From Maylandia zebra (Eukaryota; Chordata; Actinopteri; Cichliformes; Cichlidae): a stretch of 64,000 nucleotides of DNA. Below, piece by piece: positions 21,121 to 33,400 of the stretch. The DNA lies in contig NC_135170.1 in assembly GCF_041146795.1 (NCBI RefSeq), forward strand, positions 2,143,326 to 2,207,325. Direction: 5' to 3'. Within the stretch, counting starts at the first letter, position 1, and each line of letters starts with the position of its first letter. The notes under the pieces were generated by a model that ran no database searches, was not told the origin of the DNA, and saw only the letters and a list, made by a program, of their open reading frames with translations. The translations under genes were made by a program, and so were the position numbers.

Positions 21121-23640
21121 CTATCCTGCTAAGTGTTTTTGCCGCCTCCTCTCAACCACTAAACACAACCCGACATTACAGACACTTAGTAGTAGAACTG
21201 ACACACAAAACAAAACAACAACTACACTAACTATATACTCTGCAACACACCCAGTGAGCTTGATTTGAAGTGGGTTTAATAAACACATTGCAATGTGGAG
21301 AGAGCATCCCAGTGAAACACCAGGACCATCTCTGTAGCCACCGCCCTTACATCTTATATACAGACACACAGACAAAGAACATCCACAAACTTTCACATGC
21401 TCACACACATGTAAAGTGGAAACAAATAAATCTCCTTTCTGACAGTTTCAGCACATTTCTTCTTCTCTTAGCTGCTCCTATCTGTATGTTTCAGCCTGTA
21501 TTTTTGTAAGAACTATAACAGTGTGGACAGCAGGACCCTATGATTGTCTGTTATTAACAGTATTGAGTCTGAACTCTGTGGGGAAAAACGTAAGTTGGAA
21601 GAACATTGTTATTCAATATTTAACCCCAGTGCGTGCATTATGATAGAAATGGACAATGAACAGGACGCTGGACGCTCCTTAGAGGCACAGGCTGACACTC
21701 GATGATGTCTCAGACAAATCTGTGCTATGGAAACAAAGATCGGCATCATTCACTTTCAAATCAGCACATTTTTGGAACATTTCCTCCGATTTCAATGTCT
21801 GAAAAAGGACTAAAAGTGGGTGGAGGGACCATTTTAAAAACATATATAAAAGTATTTAAAGCAGAAAATTCACATTGTTATGAATATAAACATTTTCTAC
21901 CGTATAATTTTCCTACCATGTTGGAGCAGGAGGGTGGGTGACCCACCATCCTGTATTTGGACCTACTACATCAGAGCATCTGCGTTAAAATAGTGATGTC
22001 GCTCTATAATGAGTGACTTTGAGTTTAGTGAAAGAAATGTTCATTCTAATTGTAATTATGAACTATGTGCAGATATTCTTGATGCCATTACAACTGCTGA
22101 GCAGTACAGGCAATGTTTAAATCGCCACGCCTCACTGGAAGTGTTTTATTTGTGTTTTCTTTTAAGTGCTTCACATGTTAACTGTGTTGTGTTTCATACA
22201 TGACTTCTGCTCTTTTGTTTCTTAGAGTTCTCGTTTCTACACTGTGAAGCCTGCATCAGCATTAAAGGATTTCTTCAGCCTGCTCGAGCTGCAGGTTCTT
22301 GCTTGGCAATAATAATCTTATGGTCGCCCGCTCGCTGTGTGTGCAGTTTCTTTCTCACAGGTCATCACTGGAGTGAATACTCACTCACTACTTAAGTGCA
22401 TGGACGGCTGTTTATGTGTATCATAGCTTTCAGTTATAAACCACAGACTCGTTTATAATGAAGCAGCTTCTCTGGTTGAATCCTGTCATCCTCCTGAGAT
22501 ATCAGATTTCTCCAGAGAGCCGCTGTCTTACAGCCTCCGACTACCTACGTGGTCTCCGTTAGGGGGGGCAGAAGAGGCCCCAGCCCTCCATGCACCAACA
22601 ATCTGCAACAGCTGATCCCGGGAAAAACAGACGTTCCCAGCATAGAGACAGAATCTGTCCACTGTGATCTTAGTGTGTGCAGTACTGCAGATTGTGGGAT
22701 AGATGTGATACCAAGTAAATGTATGGCCAGTATTGCTGATACCAATGCTGATACTATAAAAACAGCTTATGCAGGGGAGAGCAGTGTATCATAACTTATG
22801 ACATGAATCATAAGTTTGCAACTTCTGCAGACGTTTTTAATGAATCACTGTGATTCTGCAACACTGAGTTAATAAAAACACACCTGTGAGCTTTTCATTT
22901 TAAACTTTTTGTAGACCTGAAAGGTCCGTGTGCCTGTCTGCAGAGCACAGTGTATGAAATGTGCCTGAGACCGGAAAATATTGCCTTAACTGTTCACCAA
23001 AGCCTGCTGTATGTGACAGTGAAAGAATGATATCGATGCTTCAAATAGATTTAGACTTACAAACCGTTGTTTGAGGGCAAGTCAAGGCAGTTCAACTCTA
23101 CTCAGTTATGGTGCATTATAAGCCATATATCTTTAATAATTTATATTTTAATTATGAACTATCAACACTTGAAGATTCCCCCATCTCCTCTGAACAGAAC
23201 GGTCTAAGAATGACCGCTCCAGCCCCTACGGTTAGGAAATTATGGCCAGTCGTTTGACAGGAATCCATAAAACCAGGAAGATTCAAATTGAATATTCAGA
23301 GTGGTTGACTGACATCCTGTGTGTCTCTGTGCATTTGTGTTTCCATATGTGCTCATATTTCTAATTGTGTGTATCTGCTGGCTGTTCTTTCGTGCGTTTT
23401 TAACATTTCTGCCAGTTTTTCACAGTTGAACAACAAGTAGTTTTGAGTGAACGTCACCTTATTCAGCTTTTTTCAGCTGCTCATTTTCCAATATTTCTGC
23501 TTAAGTTGTTACTTTTCTGCTGAATTGTCGTGTTTCTGCTCTGTTTTAGTTATTATGTTTGTCTTAAGTCACAATATTTTTCAATATTCAAAATGAGCAG
23601 ATCCAGTTTCACTGGCATAGATACACACAGGCCACACGCT
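21121..23640. other. Gene-free stretch
   Basis: No recognised gene. Sequence near 22,680-22,800 (GATACCAAGTAAATG, GATACCAATGCTGATACTAT) looks like a remnant of a dispersed DNA transposon, but I cannot name it. The rest is A/T-rich with spurious short frames. Confidence 0.4.
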
Positions 23641-23705
23641 TAATAAGATAAGATAAGATAAGATAAGATAAGATAAGATAAGATAAGATAAGATAAGATA
23701 AGATA

Positions 23706-23736
<31 letters not shown>

Positions 23737-23737
23737 A
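23641..23737. repeat. (ATAAG)n, LINE tail
   Basis: About 19 copies of a 5-bp unit forming the 3' tail of the minus-strand LINE. Confidence 0.97.
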
Positions 23738-23827
23738 ACTTTATTAATCCCTCGGGTGGGTTCCTCTGGGAAATTCGACTTCCAAAAAAAAGCACAGCAA
23801 CGACCGAAGTTACAGTTACAGAACTGT

Positions 23828-23839
<12 letters not shown>

Positions 23840-23913
<74 letters not shown>
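23840..23913. repeat. (CA)n microsatellite
   Basis: A pure CA run inside the LINE 3' untranslated region, flanked by short TA runs. Confidence 0.97.
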
Positions 23914-23919
<6 letters not shown>

Positions 23920-26399
23920 AATACAGAGACAAATATAAATAAAATATACAAAGGGGATAAATAGAATAAATAGGAATAAAAATAAAAATACAAGTGAATT
24001 GCACATTTCAAGTATTGAGTCTATTGCACTGTTGACTATTTACAAAAGTATTGCACAAGGTATTGTACAGTGAGGTGAAGAGGCACTACAGCTTAGTTGT
24101 TCCCCCCTCCTTTGTCCTCCTGTTTCCCCTCCCTCTCCCCTCCAGAGAGGAGTTAAACAGTCTGATGGCGTGTGGGACAAAGGAGTTTTTAAGTCTGTTA
24201 GTTCTTGTCTTGGGGAGAAGCAACCTGTCACTGAACAGACTCTTCTGATTGTTTATGGCCGTGTGCAGAGGATGCCCAGCATTGTCCATAATGTCCATCA
24301 GTTTCTTTAGTGTCCTTTTCTCTGCCACTGTCACCAGAGTGTCCAGCTTCATGCCGACCACAGAGCTAGCCCTCCTGATCAGTTTCTCCAGCCTGGATGA
24401 GTCCCTCTTTGCTGTGCTGCTCCCCCAGCACACCACAGCATAGAAAAGTACTCCAGCAACCACCGACTGGTAAAACATCCTCAGGAGCTTCCTGCAGATG
24501 TTAAAAGACCTCAGCCTCCTGAGGAAGTACAGTCGGCTTTGGGCTTTTTTTATACAGGTGCTCTGTGTTGCATGACCAGTCCAGTTTATTGTCCACCCAC
24601 AGCCCGAGGTACTTGTACTTGTTGACCACCTCCACCTCCTCCCCCTCTATCTGAACCGGCAGTGGACCTTCTCTGGACCTCCCGAAGTCCACAACCAGTT
24701 CCTTAGTCTTTGAGGTGTTGAGTTGCAGGTGGTTTGTGTGACTCCATGCGACAAAGTTCCTCACCAGACTTCTGTACTCCTCTTCCTGATCATCCCAGAT
24801 ACACCCCATGATGGCCGTGTCATCTGCAAACTTCTGAATATGGCATAATTCAGAGTTGTAGCAGAAGTCAGAGGTGTACAGGGTGAAGAGAAGAGGGGAC
24901 AGCACAGCTCCCTGTGGTGCTCCTGTGCTGCTGACCACTGTGTCAGACGTGATGTCCTTCAGCCTGACGTACTGTGGTCTGTCGGTGAGGTAGTCGGAGA
25001 TCCAAGCCACCAGGCAGGGGTCCACCTCCATCCTGTTCAGTTTTTCCTGAAGCATACAGGGCCGGATGGTATTAAAGGCACTGGAAAAGTCAAGAAACAG
25101 TATCCTGACCGTGCCTTTTCCCCCATCCAGGTGTGAGTGGGCTCTGTGTAGGAGGTACAGGATGGCATCCTCCACTCCGACACCTGCCTTGTATGCAAAC
25201 TGTAGTGGGTCCTGGGCATGTTGTACCTGTGGTCGGAGGAGGTTGAGGAAGAGCCGCTCTAGAGTCTTCATAAGATGTGACGTCAGTGCCACCGGTCGGA
25301 AGTCATTCAGCTCATTGGGCCGGTTCTTTTTGGGGACCGGGACGATGCAGGATGTCTTCCAGAGGGCGGGCACTCTCCCCAGTCGCAGACTGAGGTTGAA
25401 GACTCGTTGTAGCAGCTCCCCAAGTTCAGCAGCACATGCCTTAAGCATCCTAGGACACACCTTGTCTGGGCCTGCTGCCTTTCTGGGGCGAAGCTTCCTC
25501 AGTTGCCTCCTGACCTGATCCACTGTGACACTGGGAGATGTTTGGGAGGAGGGGAGGGGGGGAGATGTCTTGCTGCTGATTGGAGGAGGGGGGTGTCATG
25601 GTGTCAGGAAGGGGGGGAAGCGAGGGAGGCAGGAGAGTGGGGAGAGGACTCTGTAGTGAGGGTGAGGGTGGGGGGGTTGTGGGCTGGTCAAACCTGTTGA
25701 AGAAGTTGTTGAGTTCGTTTGCCTTCTCCACAGTCCCCCCCACTGTGCTTTTCTTGGTGTTGTGGCCTGTGATGGTTTTCACACCATTCCAGACCTCCCT
25801 CATATTGTTCCTCTCCAACTTCTGCTCCACCTTCCTCCTGTAGGTGTCCTTTGCTTCCCTCAGGCAGCGTTTCACCTCCCGCTGTGCTGCTTTCATCTCC
25901 TCCTTCACTTTGCTCCTGAAAGCCTTCTTCTTCATGTTGAGGACAGCTTTGACTTCCTGTGTTACCCACGGTTTGTTATTAGGATAACACCGTACCGTCT
26001 TAGCAGGGGCGACTGTGTCCACACAAAAGTTGAGGTAGTCTGTAAGACAGTGTGTCGCCCCCTCTATGTCCTCACCATGTGGGCTCAGGAGCACATCCCA
26101 GTCTGTGGTGTCATAGCAGTCTCTCAGAGCATCCTCCTTTTCTGGGGTCCATCTCCGGATGGAGCGCGTTGTGACAGGCTGCCTTTGGACGAGGGGTGTG
26201 TATTGTGGCTGTAGGTAAACCAGGTTGTGGTCTGACTTCCCTAGTGGGGGGAGGGGGGTGGCTCTGTATGCACCTCTCACATTAGCATACAGTAGGTCAA
26301 TTGTCCTGTTGCTCCTTGTGGGACAATAATAGTCCCTGTTCACTCTATGCTGTGTGTGCGTGTCCTAAATTAAAGGTAAGAACACACACTCTGACACAC

Positions 26400-26945
26400 G
26401 GATGCAAATATAAGTCATCTTTATTTATATAGCACATTTAAAAGACATCAAGTGTCGGCCAAAGTGCTGAACAGAGGGATGATATGGTGAAAAGAATTAA
26501 AATAGATAAGATGAAAACATCATAGAAACAGTGAGACATCCGTATATGTTTGTAAAAAAATATGTGTACATGCAAATATGCACATATACAAAAATGTACA
26601 CATTCACACTCAAGCACACATATGTGAACTTAAACTACACGTACACGTGTCTACACATGCAAACATCATCCAATGAGATAAAAGAGCAGAATAGCTGAAA
26701 CACAATAACAGAGGTGTCAGAGAGATCCTTGGAAAATAGGAGGGGCTTCAGATTGGATTTGAAGACTTCCAAGGATGAAGAGGATTTCATGAAAGGGGGA
26801 CGACAGCAATGGAGAAAGCTGTCACCTCTAGATTTGAACTGGGAGCGTGGAACTAATGACAGCATCTGACTGGAGGAGCGCAGAGTTCGAGTGGGGCGGT
26901 GTGGGCTGAGAAGACCTGAAATGTAACCTGGAGCCATAATAATAA
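26400..26945 (-). mobile_element. LINE C-terminal/3' fragment
   Basis: On the minus strand, about 26,940-26,650 encodes LLSPHRPTRTLRSS, SRGDSF and SSSSLEVFKSNLKPLLF. This is the usual extreme C-terminus of CR1/L2/Rex-type reverse transcriptase proteins. A 3' untranslated region follows, ending near 26,405 with GTGCTATATAAATAAAGATG (minus strand). Everything upstream is missing. Confidence 0.7.
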
Positions 26946-26956
26946 ACGCACACGCA

Positions 26957-26991
26957 ACTGCAGAAACCCAGCATTACTGGGTTTCTGCAGC
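26957..26991. repeat. Near-perfect 13-14 bp hairpin
   Basis: CTGCAGAAACCCA (26,958-26,970) pairs exactly with TGGGTTTCTGCAG (26,978-26,990) across a 7-nt loop. It lies about 110 bp outside the outer edge of inverted duplication Y. Confidence 0.8.
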
Positions 26992-27097
26992 TCCTGGTTT
27001 CCTGTTTAATACATTCACACAAGCAATCAAACGCTATGAATCCTTCCACAATGTTTGCAGTCACTTTGTAAAAGTTGTACAAAGGCAGTCACGGATC

Positions 27098-29131
27098 AGC
27101 TCATGATCTGGATTCATTGTGGCTGCTACACAGATACTTCTGGGTCACTTCTCTCAGTTAGGAACCTTCCTCACCAAACTGACTGTTGGACCACACCCCT
27201 GGTTTCATGAGAAATTGTTTCAGCCATGATTTCTCTTCCTGTATTTCAGAGTAAAGACTGAAGTGACAAATGGAAGCATGTTTAAAAAACACAATGTGAG
27301 AGAGACGTTGAGGTCCTTAGAAGTTACCCTGGGTTTTTCTGTCACCCTGCTAGATGTTACACACCTTGTTATTGGACTGATTTCTACTGCTGGACTACTC
27401 CTGCGGAGAGTAACAATACTCTTACTAATTAGCTCCCTTTCACACCTTTGGGGATATTTATTTCTGTGTTTGCAGCGCTGTGAGCCAGAACAGCGAGAGA
27501 AAAATCTGCAGCAGCGACGAGCTGAATGCTTACGTGAATCGCAGCAGCTGCTCATGTGCTATGCTGAATTAGAGGATATCTTTGCTCTGGATTTCTATTT
27601 CTACTTTTTCATTTCTATATGATTCTTCTTGCATCTAAACAAAGATGATTCAATTTGCTAAATGTTGATGGCTCTTCGTGCTCAGGTGTAAATGAGACGT
27701 AATATTTGCTCTTGGTTTGGTTCTCCTGTACAGAACCTTGCAGTACAACAGAAACCTAAAAACATTATTTGTAGTTGTTATTCTTAGTTGTTCTGCTGCC
27801 TAAATACCACAGGGTCTGATTATGAAGTTATTGAGCTGCACATACGTTACGACCTGCTTAAGTTCGAGGTCACAGCGTCTGTAGAGCAGCTGGAACATAA
27901 TGAAGTCTACAAGGTTAAAGTTTTCTCTTCAGTTATTGTTCTTTCTGCTGCTTGGTTTGATGGATCTGAGAGCTTTTGTTTTTATTATTGTTATTATAAT
28001 TATCATGAATATTTTACTCTCTAGAAGCTTTAAAATAGTGTTTGTGTTTGAAAAAATTGATTTAAGAATTGAACAGAAACATCTGTCCTTCTGAAAATGG
28101 CCCAAAGGCACGGAGACAAAGTCAAAGGATGCAACCTGTAACTTTCTCTTCCTTCATGTCAGGACCATCATCCATGATTTATATAAAATGCATATAGCAA
28201 CAGTAGCACTTTAGTTTGGACTTTATGATTTCTGTAACTGGAAAATATTATTTTGTTTAAAGACAGAAGTGACCGCATAGTTGCAACATCAAAGGGAAAT
28301 ATTAATTAATTAGCATCAAGTATATTTGTTGCTTAAGCGTTTGCACTATAACTTAAGTAGGATTATAACTTTTAAGGAAGGAAAGATTTCAGATATTTAG
28401 TTCACTGTTTCAGTTATTTTATATGAAATTAAAACATTTACGTTGGTCAAATATGATGCTCTAAATCAAATAAAAGTTTGAAAATAAATGATGTATTTTT
28501 AAATGCTGCAACAAATGTTCACAAAAAGTAACTATAATTAAAACCAGTTAAACAAAATCAAATGTTTGAATCATGCTTAACCAAATGCCAGGCTGGAGAG
28601 CTGAACCTAAAGTATACGTAGAAAGATTTCAACATCTGAGCAGTTTTTAATGTTTTTATCACATATAAATGTCACAGCAGTGGGTCCTGGCCCAATGCTT
28701 TGTGTTTTTGCTTTTCTTTGACTCTTGTTTTTCTTGCTTTTTGTTCTTCTTATTTATCAGGCTCTCAGTAATCTTAGTTCTCCCTCCCTCAGTGTTCATT
28801 TCAGCCTGTGTTTAGTTTCTGTTCCCGTGTCCCACGTTTCATCGTTTCATGTCGAGTCAGCCCTGTCTCTCTGTTTCCTGTGTCTCCCCAGTCAGCCCCG
28901 CCTCCCTCGGGCACTCATGTGTGATACAGAGTAATAAACCTGACTACATTTGCTACACTCTCTTTATTACCTGTTACTTTAAAATTCATACACTAATTAT
29001 GTCTGCCCATCTCTCTAATGTGAAGGTCAAAGGTCAACATCCCAGTGACATAAGAATAATCCCAAAGGGGCAAAGGCAGCGGTTAATTTAGCATAAATAG
29101 CATTAAGGGTACAGCAAGGATATACTTTTAC
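27098..29131 (+). repeat. Inverted duplication Y (partner of 49,268-51,304)
   Basis: About 2.03 kb, nearly identical in reverse complement to 49,268-51,304. The inner edge falls exactly at the first base of the KDZ terminal repeat. Content is mostly A/T-rich. An open frame at 27,263-27,622 has a hydrophobic middle and a charged end (EPEQREKNLQQRRAE). It is shortened in the partner copy by a one-base loss in an A-run, which argues against a conserved protein. About 28,680-28,970 has features of an LTR end (AATAAA near 28,930). I assign no gene. Confidence 0.93.
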
Positions 29132-29678
29132 CAACCCGTTCTCACTCCCGACGCGTAAAATAATGACGATTTGTCACGTCCCTTAACTTCTCATGCTGAC
29201 GCCTAAGGTACCCTTCCACCTTTTTATGTGACGCTGTGGGTTGTCAATTCATTCCAATATGAACGCGCTCGCGGCGATCAGAGACGCTTCGAGCAGAGGC
29301 TCCAGCCATCCATTTATTCCAATAATAACCCCGTCACGGCGAAACATGACGTCGTGAAGCACAATCTAACTGGAGACCCGGGGACCCTCTCCGCGAACGG
29401 GTTTTTCTCCCTAATTTAATGCTTTCTTTTAATGACATCGTTAACATTTCTCAACAAAAACACGTGAAAGTATCACTGATAATTCAACAATAAAATGGCT
29501 TCATGTTGTGGCCATCACACAGTGTTTTCCAAACTGATTCACGATCTGAAAGTGCTCAGATTTAACGTACATAATCCTTTGTTAGGTTTATTATTTTCAT
29601 TTCACACGTAAAACACATTTATAGATTCATTCACCACTCCTGTTAGTTTTGGATGCGCTCGGCTCCAGCCAATCAGAC
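29132..29678 (+). repeat. Left terminal inverted repeat of the KDZ element
   Basis: 547 bp, matching 43,751-44,297 in reverse complement with about five or six substitutions. Several CpG-rich motifs (GACGCG, CACGTCCC, GACGCC) crowd the outer 100 bp, which may serve as transposase binding sites. Confidence 0.95.
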
Positions 29679-30496
29679 CAATTTACGCAGACGCACTAAT
29701 CCCGTAACTGCACACTACCCATAATCCTCGACCGCCGTCGCTATGGGAATGAAGATAACAACAGCTTGGTGCTACCCGTTATTCCTTTATTTACTCTAAA
29801 ATAATAACCAGCGATAATACGAAATTAAACTGGCCCAGTGTTTAATTATGTAATTAAAAATTGCAAATTTTAGTATTTTATTTTTTACAAATTGCAATAT
29901 TTATCTACAGCGCGCCTTTAGCGACACGTCAACAGATCTTAAGCAAGGCGATTGGATGGTTTTTACTGCAATGCATCTTGGGAGTCGCAGTAAATGTATC
30001 TTTCAACTCACGGTCCTGCAGCGAAGTTTTCGACTGGACACGAGGCAGATCCTAGCTAAGTAAGTTGTGATAAACTGGGGGTAATTTGCATGTTCACTGA
30101 AATATTAATTTCAGTGATATTAAACTGATATTAAACTTGAAATGTTTTCACAGAGCAGTCTGTGTACCAAGAGAACTACTTCTGCAAAAGTTTATTTAAT
30201 TTTTTTTGTGATGTATTCTCATGTGTAAGACACTTGCTTGGCCACCCAGCTAATGTTAGTACTGCTCTATTTTAGCAATGTATCTTTTCTGTAATCAATT
30301 CAGGTTTTTTTTTAACCCTATTCACGTAATTAACTCAATATTAACGACTTTAATCTCGTAATTGATTTTTTTTCTAAATATGGTGTAATACTGCCTCGTA
30401 ACATAAGTTATTTCTTTGGTCATAAATTATTTTTGTAATCGTTTCACCAAAACAGACCTGAAATAATCCCTACATGTTCCATTTTCATTTGCAGAA

Positions 30497-33400
30497 ATGA
30501 CAAAGCCAAAAACCAAACCATGCCCTTCCTGTCAGGCCCCAAACACCTGCAACAGGAAGACATGCAGTGGATGCCTGGGCAGCCTGAACCTAAAGGAGGG
30601 ATTGAAAAAGAAACAAGAACAGTTTAAAAACAGTAACTGGGCTGCCTCTGTTAAAAACAACAGAAATGCGAGCAGGGTGGTTAATTCAGCCCAGTTGTCA
30701 GTAAGTTTAAAAGTTCTGATCTAATAAGTGGTTGGTCTGCTAGACAATTCTTTATTAATCACAGTTGTCAATGTTTTCTTGTATATCATGAAGTAAGAAA
30801 CTAACAAGACATGTATATACACATAAAATATTAATTTATAAAAGAGCATAAATAAAAAAAGTTATTCACATCAGAATAACATCATCACACTAAAGACATC
30901 CAACTAGAAAAAACTTGTTAAAAACTATTTTTATTTAAGCTACTTCTGATTTTTAATTTAATCGGCTATTAACTGAGAGACAAAACATTTCAAGATGGAT
31001 TTTATCATACATTTACAGGTTTGGTCACCATAAATACTTTTTAACTATCGACAACAATAAAACAACAAAGATGTGAAACTTAAAGGTTTGTTATACATCC
31101 GTTTGCTTACATGAAAGACTGGCTGCATGTTTTTCTTTGTTGTTCTTGCAGGTTTCAAAGCTACACGCCCTGGGCTACCAACCAATTCTGTTTCTTGGAC
31201 AGTTTGACCATAAGGGCCGTATAGTAGGGGACGTGATCACTCAGATCGAACCAGCGGAAGGTGCTGCACGTGACATCCTCATGAAGATGAGGAAGCTTTA
31301 TGAACACCTTCTGAGAAGTAAGATGTGCTTTGTCCATTATCTGTAACCAGGTGTCCTTATCAGGTAGCCTATCCTAGCTGTCTTTGGGTGATACTCATGG
31401 TACACCCTAGATAAGTAGGCAGATCATCACGGGGTACATAGAGACAAACAAGATGGTGAGGATGAGGATAGTTAACAGTCACCAGCTATTCTATTCTACT
31501 CTACTCTATTCTGTTCTGTTCTATTCTAGTATTCAGCCAAGTTTCAGACCAGTAACCTTCTTGCTGTGAGGTGACAGCTGTCCTACATGTCCTGTTGCTA
31601 ACATGAAAATAGTGTTATATCTGCCTTATTACCTCCCCATGTGTCGGTCACATCACCAAAGCTAGCCATACTGAACCTCTGGTGTTACCCACCTGAACAA
31701 TTTTGTATGTGTGTGTGTGTATAGTATGGTCTTTCACACTCATGTATATACAAATGTAATTTTAAAAATCTTCACAAAAACCAGACCTGATAATTCTCTT
31801 CGAGACTTTCTAGTATAACAAATGTTATATAATGTTACCAATATGAACACCAAGATTCTTAAATAACTTATATACTTCTTAAGAGGTCACCTGATTACCT
31901 CCCTGAGGTAGTTAGCATCACCATTGTACAAAACTCCTAAGTCACAGTACTAGCTTGAAGTGTCAAATGTTATTCACTACAAAGTCAGGAAAGTAGTGTC
32001 ATCAGAGGAAAAAGTCATTATCTATCTGGATTTATAGTCACACTCATTAATTTTTTAATGTACAATGTAGAAAAGCACTACAGATGTCACACTACCCCCG
32101 AGGGCACTTGTACTGAATGATTTGGGTCAGTGAGTGTGTGAGATGACTTATTTGATGCCAATATTTACCAGTTGTATCTTTAGTAAAACTTAACTGAAAA
32201 CATGCAAATCACTACTTATTATGTGTTTATGTGTACTGTACATTTTTTCAACCCATTTTAATGAATGTTTAATATTTAAAATTTTTCAGAATTACAAGCT
32301 TCACCTCCTGCTAAACGTTCTACACCAGCAGCTGGACCATCCTCTGCTGACAGTGTGGATGCTGGACCAGTCCCAGACCCAGAGGCTCTAAACCAGGAAT
32401 TTATTCTTCATTTAGAGCCTGAACCAACATCTTCCCTCTGTCAGCCTCCTGCATCCTCCTCTTCATCTCTGCTTCCTCCTGCATCCTCCTCTCCAGCTCT
32501 GCTTCCTCCTGTATCCTCCTCTCCATCTCTGCTTCCTCCTGCATCCTCCTCTCCATCTCTGCTTCCTCCTGCATCCTCCTCTCCATCTCTGCTTCCTCCT
32601 GCATCCTCCTCTCCATCTCTGCTTCTTCCTGCATATTCCTCTCTGTCTCTGCTTCCTCCTGCATCCTCCTCTCCATCTCTGCTTCCTCCTGCATCCTCCT
32701 CTCCGTCTCTGCTTCTTCCTGCATATTCCTCTCTGTCTCTGCTTCCTCCTGCATCCTCCTCTCTGTCTCTGCTTCCTCCTGCATCCTCCTCTCCATCTCT
32801 GCTTCCTCCTGCATCCTCCTCTCCATCTCTGCTTCCTCCTGCATCCTCCTCTCCATCTCTGCTTCCTCCTGCATCCTCCTCTCTGTCTCTGCTTCCTCCT
32901 GCATCCTCCTCTCCATCTCTGCTTCCTCCGGCATCCTCCTCTCTGTCTCTGCTTCCTCCTGCATCCTCCTCTCCATCTTTGCTTCCTCCTGCATCCTCCT
33001 CTCTGTCTCTGCTTCCTCCTGCATCCTCCTCTCCATCTCTGCTTCCTCCTGCATCCTCCTCTCCATCTCTGCTTCCTCCTGCATCCTCCTCTCCATCTCT
33101 GCTTCCTCCTGCATCCTCCTCTCCATCTCTGCTTCCTCCTGCATCCTCCTCTCTGTCTCTGCTTCCTCCTGCATCCTCCTCTCTGTCTCTGCTTCCTCCT
33201 GCATCCTCCTCTCCATCTCTGCTTCCTCCTGCATCCTCCTCTCTGTCTCTGCTTCCTCCTGCATCCTCCTCTCCATCTCTGCTTCCTCCTGCATCCTCCT
33301 CTCCATCTCTGCTTCCTCCTGCATCCTCCTCTCCATCTCTGCTTCCTCCGGCATCCTCCTCTCTGTCTCTGCTTCCTCCTGCATCCTCCTCTCCATCTCT

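Larger units (their letters stand above)
23641..26343 (-). mobile_element. L2-like LINE, 5'-truncated, with (TTATC)n tail
   Basis: Reads right to left. The part at 26,343-25,450 has the C-terminal end of the endonuclease (TIDLLYANVRG, then the SDHN catalytic motif) and a Lys/Arg-rich linker. The part at 25,523-24,501 has the reverse transcriptase: GPDKVCPRML, DFRPVALTSHLMKTLER, FLDFSSAFNTI, GAPQGAVLSPLLF, KFADDTAIMGC and NHLQLNTSKTKEL. The part at 24,478-24,086 has the C-terminal region. One-base shifts near 25,530 and 24,550 break the frame. The 3' untranslated region holds a (CA)n run and ends at an (ATAAG)n tail on the plus strand. It is dead but fairly complete, and a relative of the copy at 15,470. 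Confidence 0.9.

Noticed and set aside
23816-24011. Cys/Val-rich frames
   Set aside because: Produced by the (CA)n microsatellite.
27263-27622. A membrane-protein gene in duplication Y
   Set aside because: The frame has a hydrophobic stretch but is damaged in the second copy by a one-base loss, matches no family I know, and has no supported neighbouring exons.
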